From Datisca glomerata (Eukaryota > Streptophyta > Magnoliopsida > Cucurbitales > Datiscaceae): a stretch of 64,000 bases of DNA. The stretch's first letter is position 1, and each line of letters starts with the position of its first letter. A program made the position numbers and the translations under genes. Shown in pieces: positions 12,251-23,400 of the stretch. Location of the stretch: positions 2,964,077-3,028,076 of the forward strand of contig QANY01008042.1 in NCBI GenBank assembly GCA_003255025.1, written 5' to 3'. The notes under the pieces were generated by a model. The model did no database searches and was not told the DNA's origin. It worked only from the letters and a program-made list of their open reading frames with translations.

Positions 12251-12960
12251 TTCGGTAACAAGTAATGTACCTTTGGATTTCAACTCCTTGAGATAATCTT
12301 GACAGTTGCGTTTCCAATGGCTAGCGACTCCGCAATGATGACACTTGTCTTTTGACTTGTCCACGTTATAGTGCCCTTGCATTTCACAGCTTTCGAATTC
12401 ACCTTCCTAGCTTTCTTCGGACCTCTCTTGTGTTTCTTTTTAGCACCATATATGGAAGGCTTACTTTCAATAAACTTTTCCTCTCCATTCTTCCTCTTGC
12501 CCTTCACAAATCAGATCTCAGCAGATTGCAACTCCTTCATAGGTTCTGAAAGAGAGTACCTCAACTTATTCATTGAATAATTAATTTTGAAGTTCTATCA
12601 AGGTCTCGAGGATCATATCAACTTGAGTCTCTCTATCTACCCCAACTCTCATGATCTCTAACTCATTTAGATAACTAATTATCAACATCATATATTCTCT
12701 GGCTGGAGTTCCAGGTTTCATCCAGTAGTTCATGAAGTTTTGCACTGCAGCCTGTTTGGCTTAACAACCGTAATCCCTGAACATTTCAATGATGTTCAAC
12801 AATCATATCAGCGGCGGTGTCCATGTTCTGATGTTATAGTTGCAACACATTGCTAACTGATGTAAAGATGTAACATCTGACGATCTCATCAGAACGCAAC
12901 CAAGAAGTATAGGCATCATTTTTCTCTTGAGTCGATTCAATAATAGGCTCAAGGGGACAA
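12251..12960 (-). pseudogene. B1 gag remains
   Basis: Reverse strand. 12280-12507 carries a lysine-rich stretch followed by a C-x2-C-x4-H-x4-C type zinc knuckle (CHHCGVASHWKRNC, partly out of frame). Upstream text towards 12960 reads as Copia Gag with frameshifts. The equivalent in the second copy is at 19544-20232. Confidence 0.65.
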
Positions 12961-14248
12961 TGGGTGGTGAGCACGAACTTAGATTTTTCTTTGCTTTTCA
13001 AAAATCATAACTCTTTATAAATTTGAAAAGAAAGTTCTTAAAATTATAAACTTTTATAAAATTTAAATCATAATTAAAAATTTATAATTTTTATGAAATT
13101 TGCATTGCATTTAAAATTGCAACCCATTATAAATTTAAAACATAATGATGCATGTACATGTTATACGGTCATTTGATATTGGCATTCCCTATTTGTATAT
13201 GACATGTTATATGAGGATGCGAGGTTAATAATAAATCATACATTCAAAATTAACCTCTCTATGGCTCATTTCTAATTACAACACATAAAAAGAATAATAA
13301 TTTAAATGCCAGTTTTCATGGCGTCTATAATTATCTTCTTCGGGGAGTTCCACCCTCTTGTAACTCTTTACTAAGGTTGAGTCATATTATAATATTAAAG
13401 CTTTGATCAAACTCTTTAATTAAGGAAAAATATTTTTCTAATTATATAATTCCATTAAATATCTTTTTGAATTAATTGAATTTGATTAGTCAAAAAAATT
13501 TAATGACTTATCAAGCTTGGATCAGAACAATAAATTAGTTAAATTTTAATTTTCAAAAAATTAAAATTGATAACTATCCTTTTAAAATTTAAAATTCAAA
13601 AGATAAAAAAATAAAATAAATAGTTATCTTTTGAATTTTAATTATCTTTTATCCTTTTAAAATTTAAAATTCAAAAATTTGAAAGATAAAAGATAGGATA
13701 AGAATTTTCACGAAGCATCACAAGGATAGGGCAACATGATATCAAAGCATCTAAGTCATGTACGCTAGAAATTACAAGGATTACCACCGTCGGTGGCAGC
13801 AAGATAGTCCCGCCGCCGCCGCCAGTTGCCCAGCCACCACCATCGATGCCACTACCGGTGGAAAAAGGCAAACGATAAACGACAGTAAATGGTGCGGTGC
13901 AGTGAACAGCGTGGAACAGACGCGGCCGACGGTGACTAGCGGTGGTGGCGCGGCATGAATGGTGACATCTCGTCATTTGTGTGATGATGGATTAGAATGC
14001 GTTCGCAACAGATGTACATTAAATTTAACGGTACAACTCTTGTAATGATTAAATTACATAAAATGATATCCCACAATCTGGGCATACATCAATTCTAAAA
14101 TTGAAAAATAACACCTAGAGTCATTCGATCGGGATCCATTTATAAAACACATTCAAACATGCTTTGAATCTACCATACAAAAATATATGTCAATATCAAA
14201 ATATTCATCCATACATACGTGAAATCGCAGAATATGCATAATCAATAA
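12961..14248 (-). other. B1 untranslated leader with GC-rich block
   Basis: Region between the primer site and recognisable gag. It is mostly AT-rich, with a ~190-bp GC-rich block of GCC/CCG repeats at about 13770-13960. That block recurs at 21061-21240 in B2. The open frames in it encode only low-complexity peptides. Confidence 0.45.
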
Positions 14249-14254
14249 CCTTAG

Positions 14255-14266
14255 GCTTTGATACTA
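14255..14266 (-). other. Primer binding site of B1
   Basis: The reverse strand reads TAGTATCAAAGC, two changes from the initiator-Met type TGGTATCAGAGC. It lies two bases from the LTR start at 14269. Confidence 0.75.
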
Positions 14267-14268
14267 AT

Positions 14269-16074
14269 TGTTGGATCAGGTTTTAGATTTAGAACAAATT
14301 TAATGAACCACGAACGGTTCATAGGTGGAATATCAACAATTTTTAAAATAAATATTTAATCAAATTAAATATAAAACCACTCAATGATCATACATATTCA
14401 GATAAATATATTAAGAAAAGATAGAAACAATTTATAATTTTTCTTGCATTGGAGAAATTTTGATTTGGCGGGATCCAGTTATTTGTCTTGCGTTCTTCGT
14501 TCTTGAGATTCGAAAAACTTCAATTGATCTTCATACCAACAACCACTTGTAGGATTCAGAAGTACATCTCGTAAGAATATTGTTAGATATATAGTGTGGG
14601 CTCTCTAAACAATTAAGGAAGAAAAAACCATTTTTATTCTTCCTCTAATAGTTTTCAGTGGCAACTGTAGGGCGATCGGAGAGAAACGTTTTTCTGCTCT
14701 GAATAATCACATAATATGATTAGGGTTCTAGGGATGTAACCCTAATGCAATCCCTTATATAATAATTACATAATTTACACATATAACTCTATATATAAAA
14801 TTGCCGAATTCATCTCCATGTGCACTACTATTTGTAATTTTTACATCTCCCCTAAAGCTAAAACTCTGTCCAAATTCATCAATTTAAATTGATCTCTATC
14901 AATTAATTGATTAATTTCTTTTATTTACTAATTATTTAATAATTAAAAAATAATAAATTAATTAGTTTCAGTTTTTGACTAAGAACGTGATGACACCCAT
15001 CACATATGGGTTCGGAAAGTATACATTGGTCCAAAATATATGTTTGGTCCAACTGACATTCTTTCTCATTCATGTTCTTATGAGCTACTCTTGAGACTGA
15101 AAAGACCCACATGAATAAAGCTATAGGATTCAAATACCTTATTAATTTATTTCCATAAATTTTTGACATATTTAATCATGACATCGTACGTTTCAACTCT
15201 CGATTCATGCGTGCTATATTTTCTATTAGTGTAAATAAAAATTTTCATTACACGGTCCACAAAATATTTTACGATGTCAACCTTCGTGAATATCAGTAAC
15301 GAGAGTGTGGTATAAAATTACAATTTTACCCATCTAGTTATTATTTTCTTAACTCTTTTATTGACTGTGAATAAGAAAGACATAACAGTGAAATGTTTTG
15401 TAGAGTTCACCATGTCTTATTCAATGATTCATTTCATCGAGTACCTGGCCAGGTTTATTTATTCACACACCAATCAATAAAGCATAAGGTGATTTTGGTT
15501 CTTTTGTAATCTCGTCACGAATTTCATATCTGTGAATTACGCAACTCCAATATAGTTGAATCACGGTCCCAATAGTTGATGTATTGTCCGATAATTCAAA
15601 CTCACTCTTTTGGCATATCAAAGATCGCAAGTAACTAAGTCAAGTTTCATATTCATCTCAAGATTAAGATGTAATAATTAGATTTAGAGCTAGATAAATG
15701 GTTTTGCTCTAAACTAAATGGTTATTGGTCTATTCAACATGTTTAGGTCAACCGTCAGAGTCTCTACTCCCATGCCCCAAGACCATCATCCTTTGGTTCA
15801 ACCTAACAGTCATAATTGAACTTGATTGTCCAGTCGATCCTAAGACTACGAATAATATTTCGAACTATCTCACAAGAGTTGATCTAGAAGATCGCTCAGT
15901 CTTTACTCTTCTTACGTTGATAATGCTTCCATGACTTAAGTAAATTATAAGCATACTTTAATTAAAGAAAACCTTCAATTTATTCATAAAATTCTGTAAT
16001 ACATAATTGTCAAACAGATAATTTTTTACTCATAAATAATTATTATACTCTACTTTATGGACATAATTCTAACA
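14269..16074 (-). repeat. 5' LTR of B1 (1.8 kb)
   Basis: Bounded by TGTTGGA and TCTAACA, near-perfect inverted ends. It is about 1806 bp and matches 21533-23400 throughout. The flanking TTATC and the TTATG at 3110 form the target duplication. Confidence 0.85.
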
Positions 16075-17075
16075 TTATCAACTTGTAAGAATGACGAGGC
16101 CAAATCCAAGATACTCACACGCTTATCTCATCACCTTTGCACTCTTCTCAGGAAAGTTAATTGGAGAAAAGGAACCAAAGACTGTCAAAGAACCCTTAGA
16201 TAGTAAGGTGCCAGACATGGCTGCAAGCTATGCAGGAGGATATCAACTCCCTTCATCATAACAAGACATGGAAATTGGTGCCTAAACAAATGAATCAGAA
16301 GATAATTGATTGTAAGTGGATGTTCAAAGTAAAAGAGGGAGCTACAAACTTAGAACTAGTGTGGTTCAAAGCTAGGATTGTAGCAAAGGGATACACACAG
16401 AGGGAAGGGATAGACTTTAATGGGGTTGTCTCTCCTATAACATAGTAGCCTTAGAAAGTAAGGTGCCAGACAGTGGCTGCAAGCTATGCAGGAGGATATC
16501 AACTCCCTTAATCATAACAAGACATGGAAATTGGTTCCTAAACCAATGAATCAGAAGATAATTGATTGTAAGTGGATGTTCAAAGTAAAAGAAGGAGCTA
16601 CAAACTCAGAACCAACAAGGTTCAAAGCTAGGATTGTAGCAAACGGATATACACAGAAGGAAGGGATAGACTTCAATGAGGTCTTCTCTCCTATAACAAA
16701 GTATAAGCCTATAAGATTCTTACATGGAGAACTTGAGGAAACAATATACATGAAACAGCCTAAATACTTGGAAGAAAAAGGAAAGGAACATCTGGTATGT
16801 CTATTAGAGAAATCTCTATATAGACTTAAACAGTCCCCTAGATAGTGGTACAAGTGATTTGATAATTTCATGAAAACAAATAGGGTTCTCAAAGAGCAGC
16901 TTTGACAACGGCCTTTACTTTGACAAATAAGAAGATGGAAAAAAACCATTTTACCTATTGATTTATGTGGATGACATGCTTCTAGCTTCTCAAAGTAGAG
17001 TGAAGATAGTAAGGGTGAAGAACCTAGGAGAGGCAAAAAGGATCCTATGCATTGACATATGCAGGGATAGAAAGT
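16075..17075 (+). pseudogene. Element A reverse transcriptase, first copy (broken)
   Basis: Resumes element A coding sequence at QLVR right after B1. The reverse transcriptase start is seen twice because of a local duplication: 16230-16445 and 16486-16845 both hold NKTWKLVPK, IIDCKWMFKVKEGA and FKARIVA-GYTQ. It continues with LEETIYMKQPKYL, SLYRLKQSPR and YVDDMLLAS, the catalytic YVDD box near 16970. Compared with the second copy it lacks about 90 bp of the palm region near 16710 and more after YVDD. Homology stops at about 17075. Confidence 0.82.
16194..16700 (+). repeat. Short tandem duplication inside reverse transcriptase
   Basis: About 255 bp (16194-16446) is directly repeated at 16447-16700, with about 95% agreement by eye. 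The second RT copy (23401 onward) has only one unit, so this duplication is specific to the first copy or was lost in the other. Confidence 0.8.
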
Positions 17076-17100
17076 GATTACTCTTAAAGTTTGACAGAGT

Positions 17101-17580
17101 CTACTCTTAAAGTTTTTATATTTTGTTAATTATAGTAGCGGCAACTTTTTTTATCCCTTTACGTTATTCAAATGTTTTCTAAAATACTATGTCATTGACA
17201 ACATTCTGTGGTTTGCTTGTACAGGTGGAGAAACAAGTATCAGGTAATCTTGTTTTCAATTGTTAAATGGCAAGATATTAAATTTTTGATAGAAATACTA
17301 TACGTAGAGTAGATTTTAGCTCTTTTTAACTCTTGAGCTTGGGAAAATTTTAGCTACTGTAGTGGTGTCAAAGTATAATGCTGCACAGTGAGAAGCACTA
17401 CAGGATTTGTGCATTTTTTTCACACCTTCTAGGATGAATCATTTAACAAGAATACAACTCTATGTTGCAAATTTTTCTTATTTGTATGAATTAGTGCTCA
17501 ATTGGATGCTTATTTTTAAGAAATTCATGTTGAGGTTGTTTTTTCCTCGATGAAATGAAACTTCGTATTCCTAAAGATCT
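17101..17580 (+). pseudogene. Captured fragment of an ARL1 gene (intron-exon-intron)
   Basis: This stretch is the reverse complement of about 31665-32125 inside the ARL1 gene of this window, with roughly 90% agreement by eye. It contains the end of intron 3, the whole 19-nt exon 4 at 17225-17243 with its AG acceptor and GT donor, and about 320 bp of intron 4. One exon base differs and changes GGQ to GGE. The fragment keeps introns, so it was copied from DNA or unspliced RNA, not from mature mRNA. It lies between the broken end of element A's RT and a tandem repeat. It cannot encode a protein alone. The source could be this locus or an unseen paralogue. Confidence 0.85.
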
Positions 17581-18446
17581 TAAATCGAAGATATCAAAGA
17601 CATACATGTGCGATAGGGTTTACCCATTGCAGCCCATTTTCGTGTCCAAAAAACAAAGACTGTGCAGCTTTAGAATCGCTATAATAGACGGATCTTGGCA
17701 CGTGCATGCTAACTTCTGTAGGGCATAACTTTGACATGGGTGGAACCATGTGCCCCGTAGATATCAAATCGAATCTTATTTAGAGACTTACATGTGTGAC
17801 AGGGTTTACTCATAACAGCCCGTCCAAAAAACAAGGGTTGTGCAACTTTAGAATTGCTGTGACAGGTGAATCATGGTACGCGCATGTCAACTTCCCTATG
17901 GCATAACTTTTAACATGGGTGCAATCACGTGCCCTGTAAGATATCAAATCAAAGCTTATTTAGAGACCTATAGGTGTAATAGGGTTGACCTATTTAAGCC
18001 CAGTTTCAGCTCCATAAAACATGGATTGTGCAACTTTAGAATTATTGTGACAGACGGATTGTGGCACACGCATGTCAACTTCTGTAGGGCATAACTTTTG
18101 TCATGGGTGGAACCATGTGCCCCGTAAGATATTAAATCGAAGCTTATTCACATACCTACATGTACGACAGTATTTACTCATTGCATTTCCATTTCAAGTC
18201 TAAAACACATGGAATGTGCAGCTTTAGAATTACAATAACAGACAGATCGTGGCACATGCATATCAACTTTCGTAGGGCATAACTTTTGACATGGGCACGT
18301 GGCCTGTAAGATATCAAATCGAAACTTATTCAGAGACTTACAGGTGCGATAGGGTTTGCATGTCACAGCACAATTTTAAGTCCAAAAAATAAGGACTATG
18401 CAGCTTTAGAATTGTTGTAACAGACGGATCGTGACACGCGCATATC
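17581..18446 (+). repeat. ~180-bp tandem repeat, about 4.8 units
   Basis: Landmarks recur at spacings of about 180, 188 and 182 bp. GATATCAAATCGAA-like text falls at about 17588, 17760, 17940, 18128 and 18310; CTTTAGAAT and GTAGGGCATAACTTT also recur. Units differ by roughly 10-15% and small indels. The array begins at the ARL1 fragment end and stops abruptly at B2 integrase sequence (18447). A single unit lies at 62737-62866 on the opposite strand. No coding content. Confidence 0.85.
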
Positions 18447-18665
18447 AAGGCATATCCCAAAAATGAATCTAGGAGGGATGAGTAACTCATCATGAATCTA
18501 ACAATATCCAATAGAGTTTTGATTGCTTCTCCTTGACACATCATTCTGTTCTGGAGTGTTAGGTGCTGTAAGCTGAGAAATAATACCATCTTCCTTAAAA
18601 CAGTCTTCGAACTTCCCTAGCAAGTACTCTCCACCACGATCGAATCATAGTGTTTTGATTTATTT

Positions 18666-20232
18666 TTATAATTTCTTCTCAACTATTACTTTGTACGCTT
18701 TGAACTTTTCAAAGGTCTTAGACTTTTGGCGCATTAGATAAACATGTCCAAAACGTGAGTAATCATGTGTGAAGGTTACAAAATATACATAGCTTCCTCT
18801 TGCTTGGGTATTCAATGGCCCAAAGACATCACTGTGTACGAGTTCGGGGAATTGAGTGGTTGTTTCACCCTTCACTGAAAATGGTCTCTTGGTCATTTTA
18901 CCTTCTATGCAGGATTCGCATGTGAGTAGTGATCCAACACTTAAAGTTTGCAATGAACCATCCTTTGCGAGTCTTTTAATCCTGTCTAGGCTAATGCGAC
19001 CAAACGCAAGTACCACAAATAGGTTAGATCGATTGAGTCAGATTTCAACATTTTATTATCATTTTGTAAAGCAATATTAATTTCAGTGTCACATATTATT
19101 GGAACTTTTAGTTTTACATACAATAAGTTGTTAATCATGCGTGCAGTAGTAATTAAGTATTCATTTCTAAAACTACCAATGTCATTATAAATGAAATCCA
19201 AAGAAAATCCATGCTCAATTGAACTAGCTACTGAAATGAGAATTTTCTAAAAAACCGAGATATAATAAACATAATGTAAAACCAAATAATTATTCTCAAA
19301 TAATAATTTAATAGGTACAACTAATATTACCAATATCAGTACTCCATTTCCCTAACTGAAGTTGTACTCATCCTCGTTAAATCTTTTGCTTTCACTGAAT
19401 CCTTGCAGGGAACAACAAATATGTTTAATGGCTACAAAGTCTACAATCCATGAAAAAATAGAGTTAGCCACATAACAGGCTTCGGTAACAAGTAATGTAC
19501 CTTTGGATTTCAACTCCTTGAGATAATCGGGGCAGTTAAGTTTTCAATGGCCAGCGACTATGCAATGATGACACTTGTCTTTTGACTTGTCCACTTTCAC
19601 AGTGCCCTTGCCTTTTGCAGCTTTCGAGTTCACATTCTTAGCTTTCTTCGGACCTCTCTTGTGTTTTTTCTTAGCGTCAGAGGTTGAAGACTTACATTCA
19701 ATAAAGTTCTTCTCTACATTCCTCCTCTTTCCCTTTAGAAAAAAGATCTCAGCAGTATGCAACTCCTTCATAAGTTCTGAAAGAGAGTACCTCAACTTAT
19801 TCATTGAATAATTAATTTTGAAGTTCTACCAAGGTATCGAGAATCATATCAACTTGAGTATCGTTATCTACCCCAACTCTCATGATCTCCATCTCATTTA
19901 GATAACTAATGATCAGCATCATATATTCTCTGATAGGAAATTTGGATTTCATCCGGTAGTTCATGAAGTTTCGCACAGCAGGCTGTTTGGCTTAACAACC
20001 CTGATCCCCGAACATTTCAATGATGTTCAACAATCATATCAGCGATGATCTCCATAATCTGATGTTGTTGTTGCAACACATTGCTAACTGATGCCAAGAT
20101 GTAGCACCTGATGATCTCATCAAAACGCAGGCAAGATGTATAGGCATTATTTTTCTCTTGAGTCGATTCAACAATAGGCTCAAGGAGACAATGGATGGTG
20201 AGCACGAACTTAGATTTTTCTTTTCTTTTCAA
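18666..20232 (-). pseudogene. B2 gag and integrase remains
   Basis: Reverse strand. 18666-19016 is the integrase start (SLDRIKRLAKDGSLQTL, C-x2-C-type ESCIEGKMTKRPF, ELVHSDVFGPLNTQ, FTHDYSRFGHVYLM). 19544-19804 is a lysine-rich stretch with the zinc knuckle start DKCHHC. 20017-20232 is gag N-terminal text. Stops and frameshifts separate them. This copy keeps HDYSRFGHVY where B1 has HDYSHFGHVY. Confidence 0.78.
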
Positions 20233-21518
20233 AAATCATATCTCTTTATAAATTTGAAAAACAAGTTTTTAAAAATTATAAACTTTTATAAAATTTAAAT
20301 CATAACTAAAAAGTTATAATTTTTTATGAAATTTGCATTGTATTTAAAATTACAACCCATTATAAATTTAAAACATAATGATGCATGTACATGCTATATG
20401 ATCATTTGATATTGACATATCTCTATTTTTATATGGCATGTTATATTAGGATGCGAGATTAATAATAAATCGTGCATTCAAAATTAACCTCTTTATGGCT
20501 CATTGCTAATTACAACACATAAAAGAATAATAATTAAAGTATAATAGTTTAAATGTTAGTTTTCATGGCGTCTTTAATTATCTTCTTTGAGAAGTTACAC
20601 CCTCTTGTAACTCTTTACCAAGGTCCAGTCACATTATAATATTGAAGCGTTGATCAAAACCCTTTAATAAAGGAAAAATAGTTTTCTAATTAAATAATTC
20701 CCTTAAATATCTTTTTGAATTAATTGAATTTCATTAGTCAAAAATAATTAATGACTTATCAAACTTAGGTCAAACCCAATCAATTAATAAAAATTTTAAT
20801 TTTCAAAAAATTAAAACTGCTAACTATCCTTTTAAAATTTAAAATTCAAAAGATAAAATAAATAGTTATCTTTTGAATTCTAAATTCAAAAGACAAAAAG
20901 ATAAAATTAATAATTATCTTTTAAATTTTAATTATATTTTATCCATTCAAAATTCAAAACTTAAAAGATAAAAGATAGGATAAGAATTTTCACGAAGTAT
21001 CACAGAGATAAGGCAAGACGATATCAGAGCATCTGAGCCCCGTACCTTGACAATAACAAGGATTACCATCGTCGGTGGCAGGGGACAGTCCCACCGTCGC
21101 CGCCAGTTGCCCGACCACCACCATCGATGCCACTACCGGCGGAAAAAGGTGAACGGTGAACAGTAGCGAATGGCGTGATGCGGTGAACGACGTGGAGCAG
21201 ACGGCGGCCGGCGGCTGTGGTGCGACGTGAATGGCAACATCTCAAGATTTGTGTGATGATGGATTGAAGTGCATTCACAATGGATTTACATTAAATTTAA
21301 CAATACAATGCTTGTAAAGATTAAATCACATAAATATTATGCCACTATTTTGGCGTATATCAATTCTAAAATTAAAAAATAACACTAAGAGTCAAACGAT
21401 CGGGATCCATTCATAAAACACATTCAAACATGCTTTGAATCTACCATACAAAAGTTGTCAATATCACAATATCCATACATACGTTTAATCATAGAATATG
21501 CATAATCAAGAACCTTAG
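20233..21518 (-). other. B2 untranslated leader with GC-rich block
   Basis: Copy of 12961-14248, including the GC-rich block at about 21061-21240. No credible coding sequence. Confidence 0.45.
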
Positions 21519-21530
21519 GCTCCCATACCA
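21519..21530 (-). other. Primer binding site of B2
   Basis: The reverse strand reads TGGTATGGGAGC, two changes from the initiator-Met type. It differs at other positions than the B1 site, so the two have decayed independently. Confidence 0.7.
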
Positions 21531-21532
21531 AT

Positions 21533-23400
21533 CGTTGGATCAAGTTTTAGATTTAGAACAAATTTAATGAACCATGAACGGTTCGTGGGTGGAATATCAA
21601 CAATTTTTAAAATAAATATTTAATCAAATTAAATACAAAACCACTCAATGATCATACATATTCAGATAAACATATTATGAAAAGATAGAAATAATTTATA
21701 ATTTTTCTTGTATTGGAGAAATTTTGATTTGGCGGGATCCAGTTATTTGTCTTGCATTCTTCGTTATTGAGATTTATAGAACTTCAATTGATTTTCTTAC
21801 CAACAACCACCTGCAGAGTTAAAAATATATCACAAGGATATTGTTAGGAATAGAATGTGGGCTCTCTAAACAATTAAGGAAGAAAAAACCATTTTTCTTA
21901 TTCCTCTGATAGTTTTCGGTGGCAAATGTAGGGCGAGTTGAGAGAAATTTTTTTCTGCTCTGAATAATCACACACTATGATTAAGGTTCTATGGATGCAA
22001 GCCTAATGCAATCCCTTATATAATAATTACAGAATTTACACATATAGCGCTATATATAAAATTGCCAAAATTCATCTCTTTGTACACTACTATCTGTAAT
22101 TTTTACATCTCCCCTAGAGTTAAGACTGTGTCCAAATTCATCAATTTAAATTGATAAATTAAATTGATCCCTATCATTTAATTGATTAATTTCTTTTATT
22201 TACTAACTAGAAAATAATTAAAGAATAATAAATTAATTATTTTGTACATTAATTTCAGTTTTCACTAATATAGTGATGATACCCATCACATATAGGTTCG
22301 GGAAATGTACATTGGTCCAAAATATATGTTTGGTCCAACTGACGTTGTTTTTCATTCATGTCCTTATGAACTACTCTTGAGACCGAATAGACCACATGAA
22401 TAAAGCTATGAGATTCAAATACATGGTTAATTATTTTCATAAATTTCTAACATATTTAATCTTTACATCGTACGTCTCAACTATAGGTTTGATACCGATA
22501 GAACTCTCGATTCATGCGTGCTACATTTTCTATTGGTGTAAATAAACATTTTCATTACATGGTCCACAAAATATTTTATGATGTGACCTTTCGTGAATAT
22601 TAGTAACAAGATCGGGATGTAAAATTATAATTTTACCCTTCTAGTTATTATTTTCTTAACTCATTTATTGACTGTGAATAAGAAAGACATAACAGTGAAG
22701 TGTCTCGTAGAGTTCACCATGTCTTATTCAATGATTCATTTCATCGAGTACCTAGCCAGGTTTATTTATTCACACACCCATCAATAAATCATAAGGTGAT
22801 ATTATGGCTTTTGTAATCTCGTCACAAATTTCATATCTGTGAATCACGCAACTCCAACATAGTTGAATCACGGTCCCAATAGCCAAGGTATTGTCCGGTA
22901 ATTCAAATTCACTCTTTTGGTATATCAAAAATTGCAAGTAACTAAGTCAAGTTTCATATTCATCTCAAGATTAAAGTAATTATGAAAATACCCTTAAGGT
23001 GTAACAATTAGATTTAGAGCTAGATAAACGGTTTTGCTCTAAACTAATTGGTTACTGGTCTATTCAACATCTTTCATAACATGTTTAAGTCAACCGTCAG
23101 AATCTCTACTCCCATGCCCCGAGACCATCATCCTTTGGTTCAACCTAACAGAAATAATTGGACTCAATTTTCCAGTCGATCCTAAGACTACGAATAATAT
23201 TTTGAACTATCTCAGAAGAGTTGATCTAGAAGATCGCTCATTCTTTACTCTTCTTACGTTGATAATGATTCCAGGACTTAAGTAAATTATAAACAAACTT
23301 TAATTAAAAAAAACTTTAATTTATTCATAAAATTTAGTAATATATAAATGTCAAAGAAATAATTGTTTACTCATAAATAGTTATTACACCCTACTTTATG
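21533..23400 (-). repeat. 5' LTR of B2
   Basis: Matches 14269-16074. The first base of the terminal TG is changed to C, and the last ~14 bp including the TCTAACA end are deleted along with ~27 bp of element A flank. Confidence 0.82.

Larger units (their letters stand above)
3115..16074 (-). mobile_element. Copia LTR retrotransposon B1, nested in A
   Basis: This reverse-strand element runs from TGTTGG at 3115 to CTAACA at 16074. A near-identical 5-bp target duplication flanks it (TTATG at 3110-3114, TTATC at 16075-16079). The 5' LTR is on the right (14269-16074), followed leftwards by a primer site, a leader, gag, protease-integrase and reverse transcriptase-RNase H, ending in a 142-bp LTR remnant. 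The long LTR and the integrase (LWHLHLGHIS, EGKMTKRPF) suggest an Angela/Tork-like lineage, which is an inference. Element C interrupts it at 4739-10769. Confidence 0.85.
18447..23400 (-). mobile_element. Partial Copia element B2 (duplicated 5' half of B1)
   Basis: Reverse-strand 5' LTR, primer site, leader, gag and integrase start, collinear with B1. It is truncated at 18447, with no reverse transcriptase and no 3' LTR of its own. It arose by segmental duplication and not by an independent insertion. Confidence 0.8.

Noticed and set aside
13671..13976. Reverse open frame of 101 codons in the GC-rich leader of B1
   Set aside because: Low-complexity Gly/Pro/Ser-rich translation, not conserved in frame in the B2 copy; probably leader sequence only.
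16551..17036. 161-codon reverse open frame
   Set aside because: Antisense to the element A reverse transcriptase, including the YVDD region.
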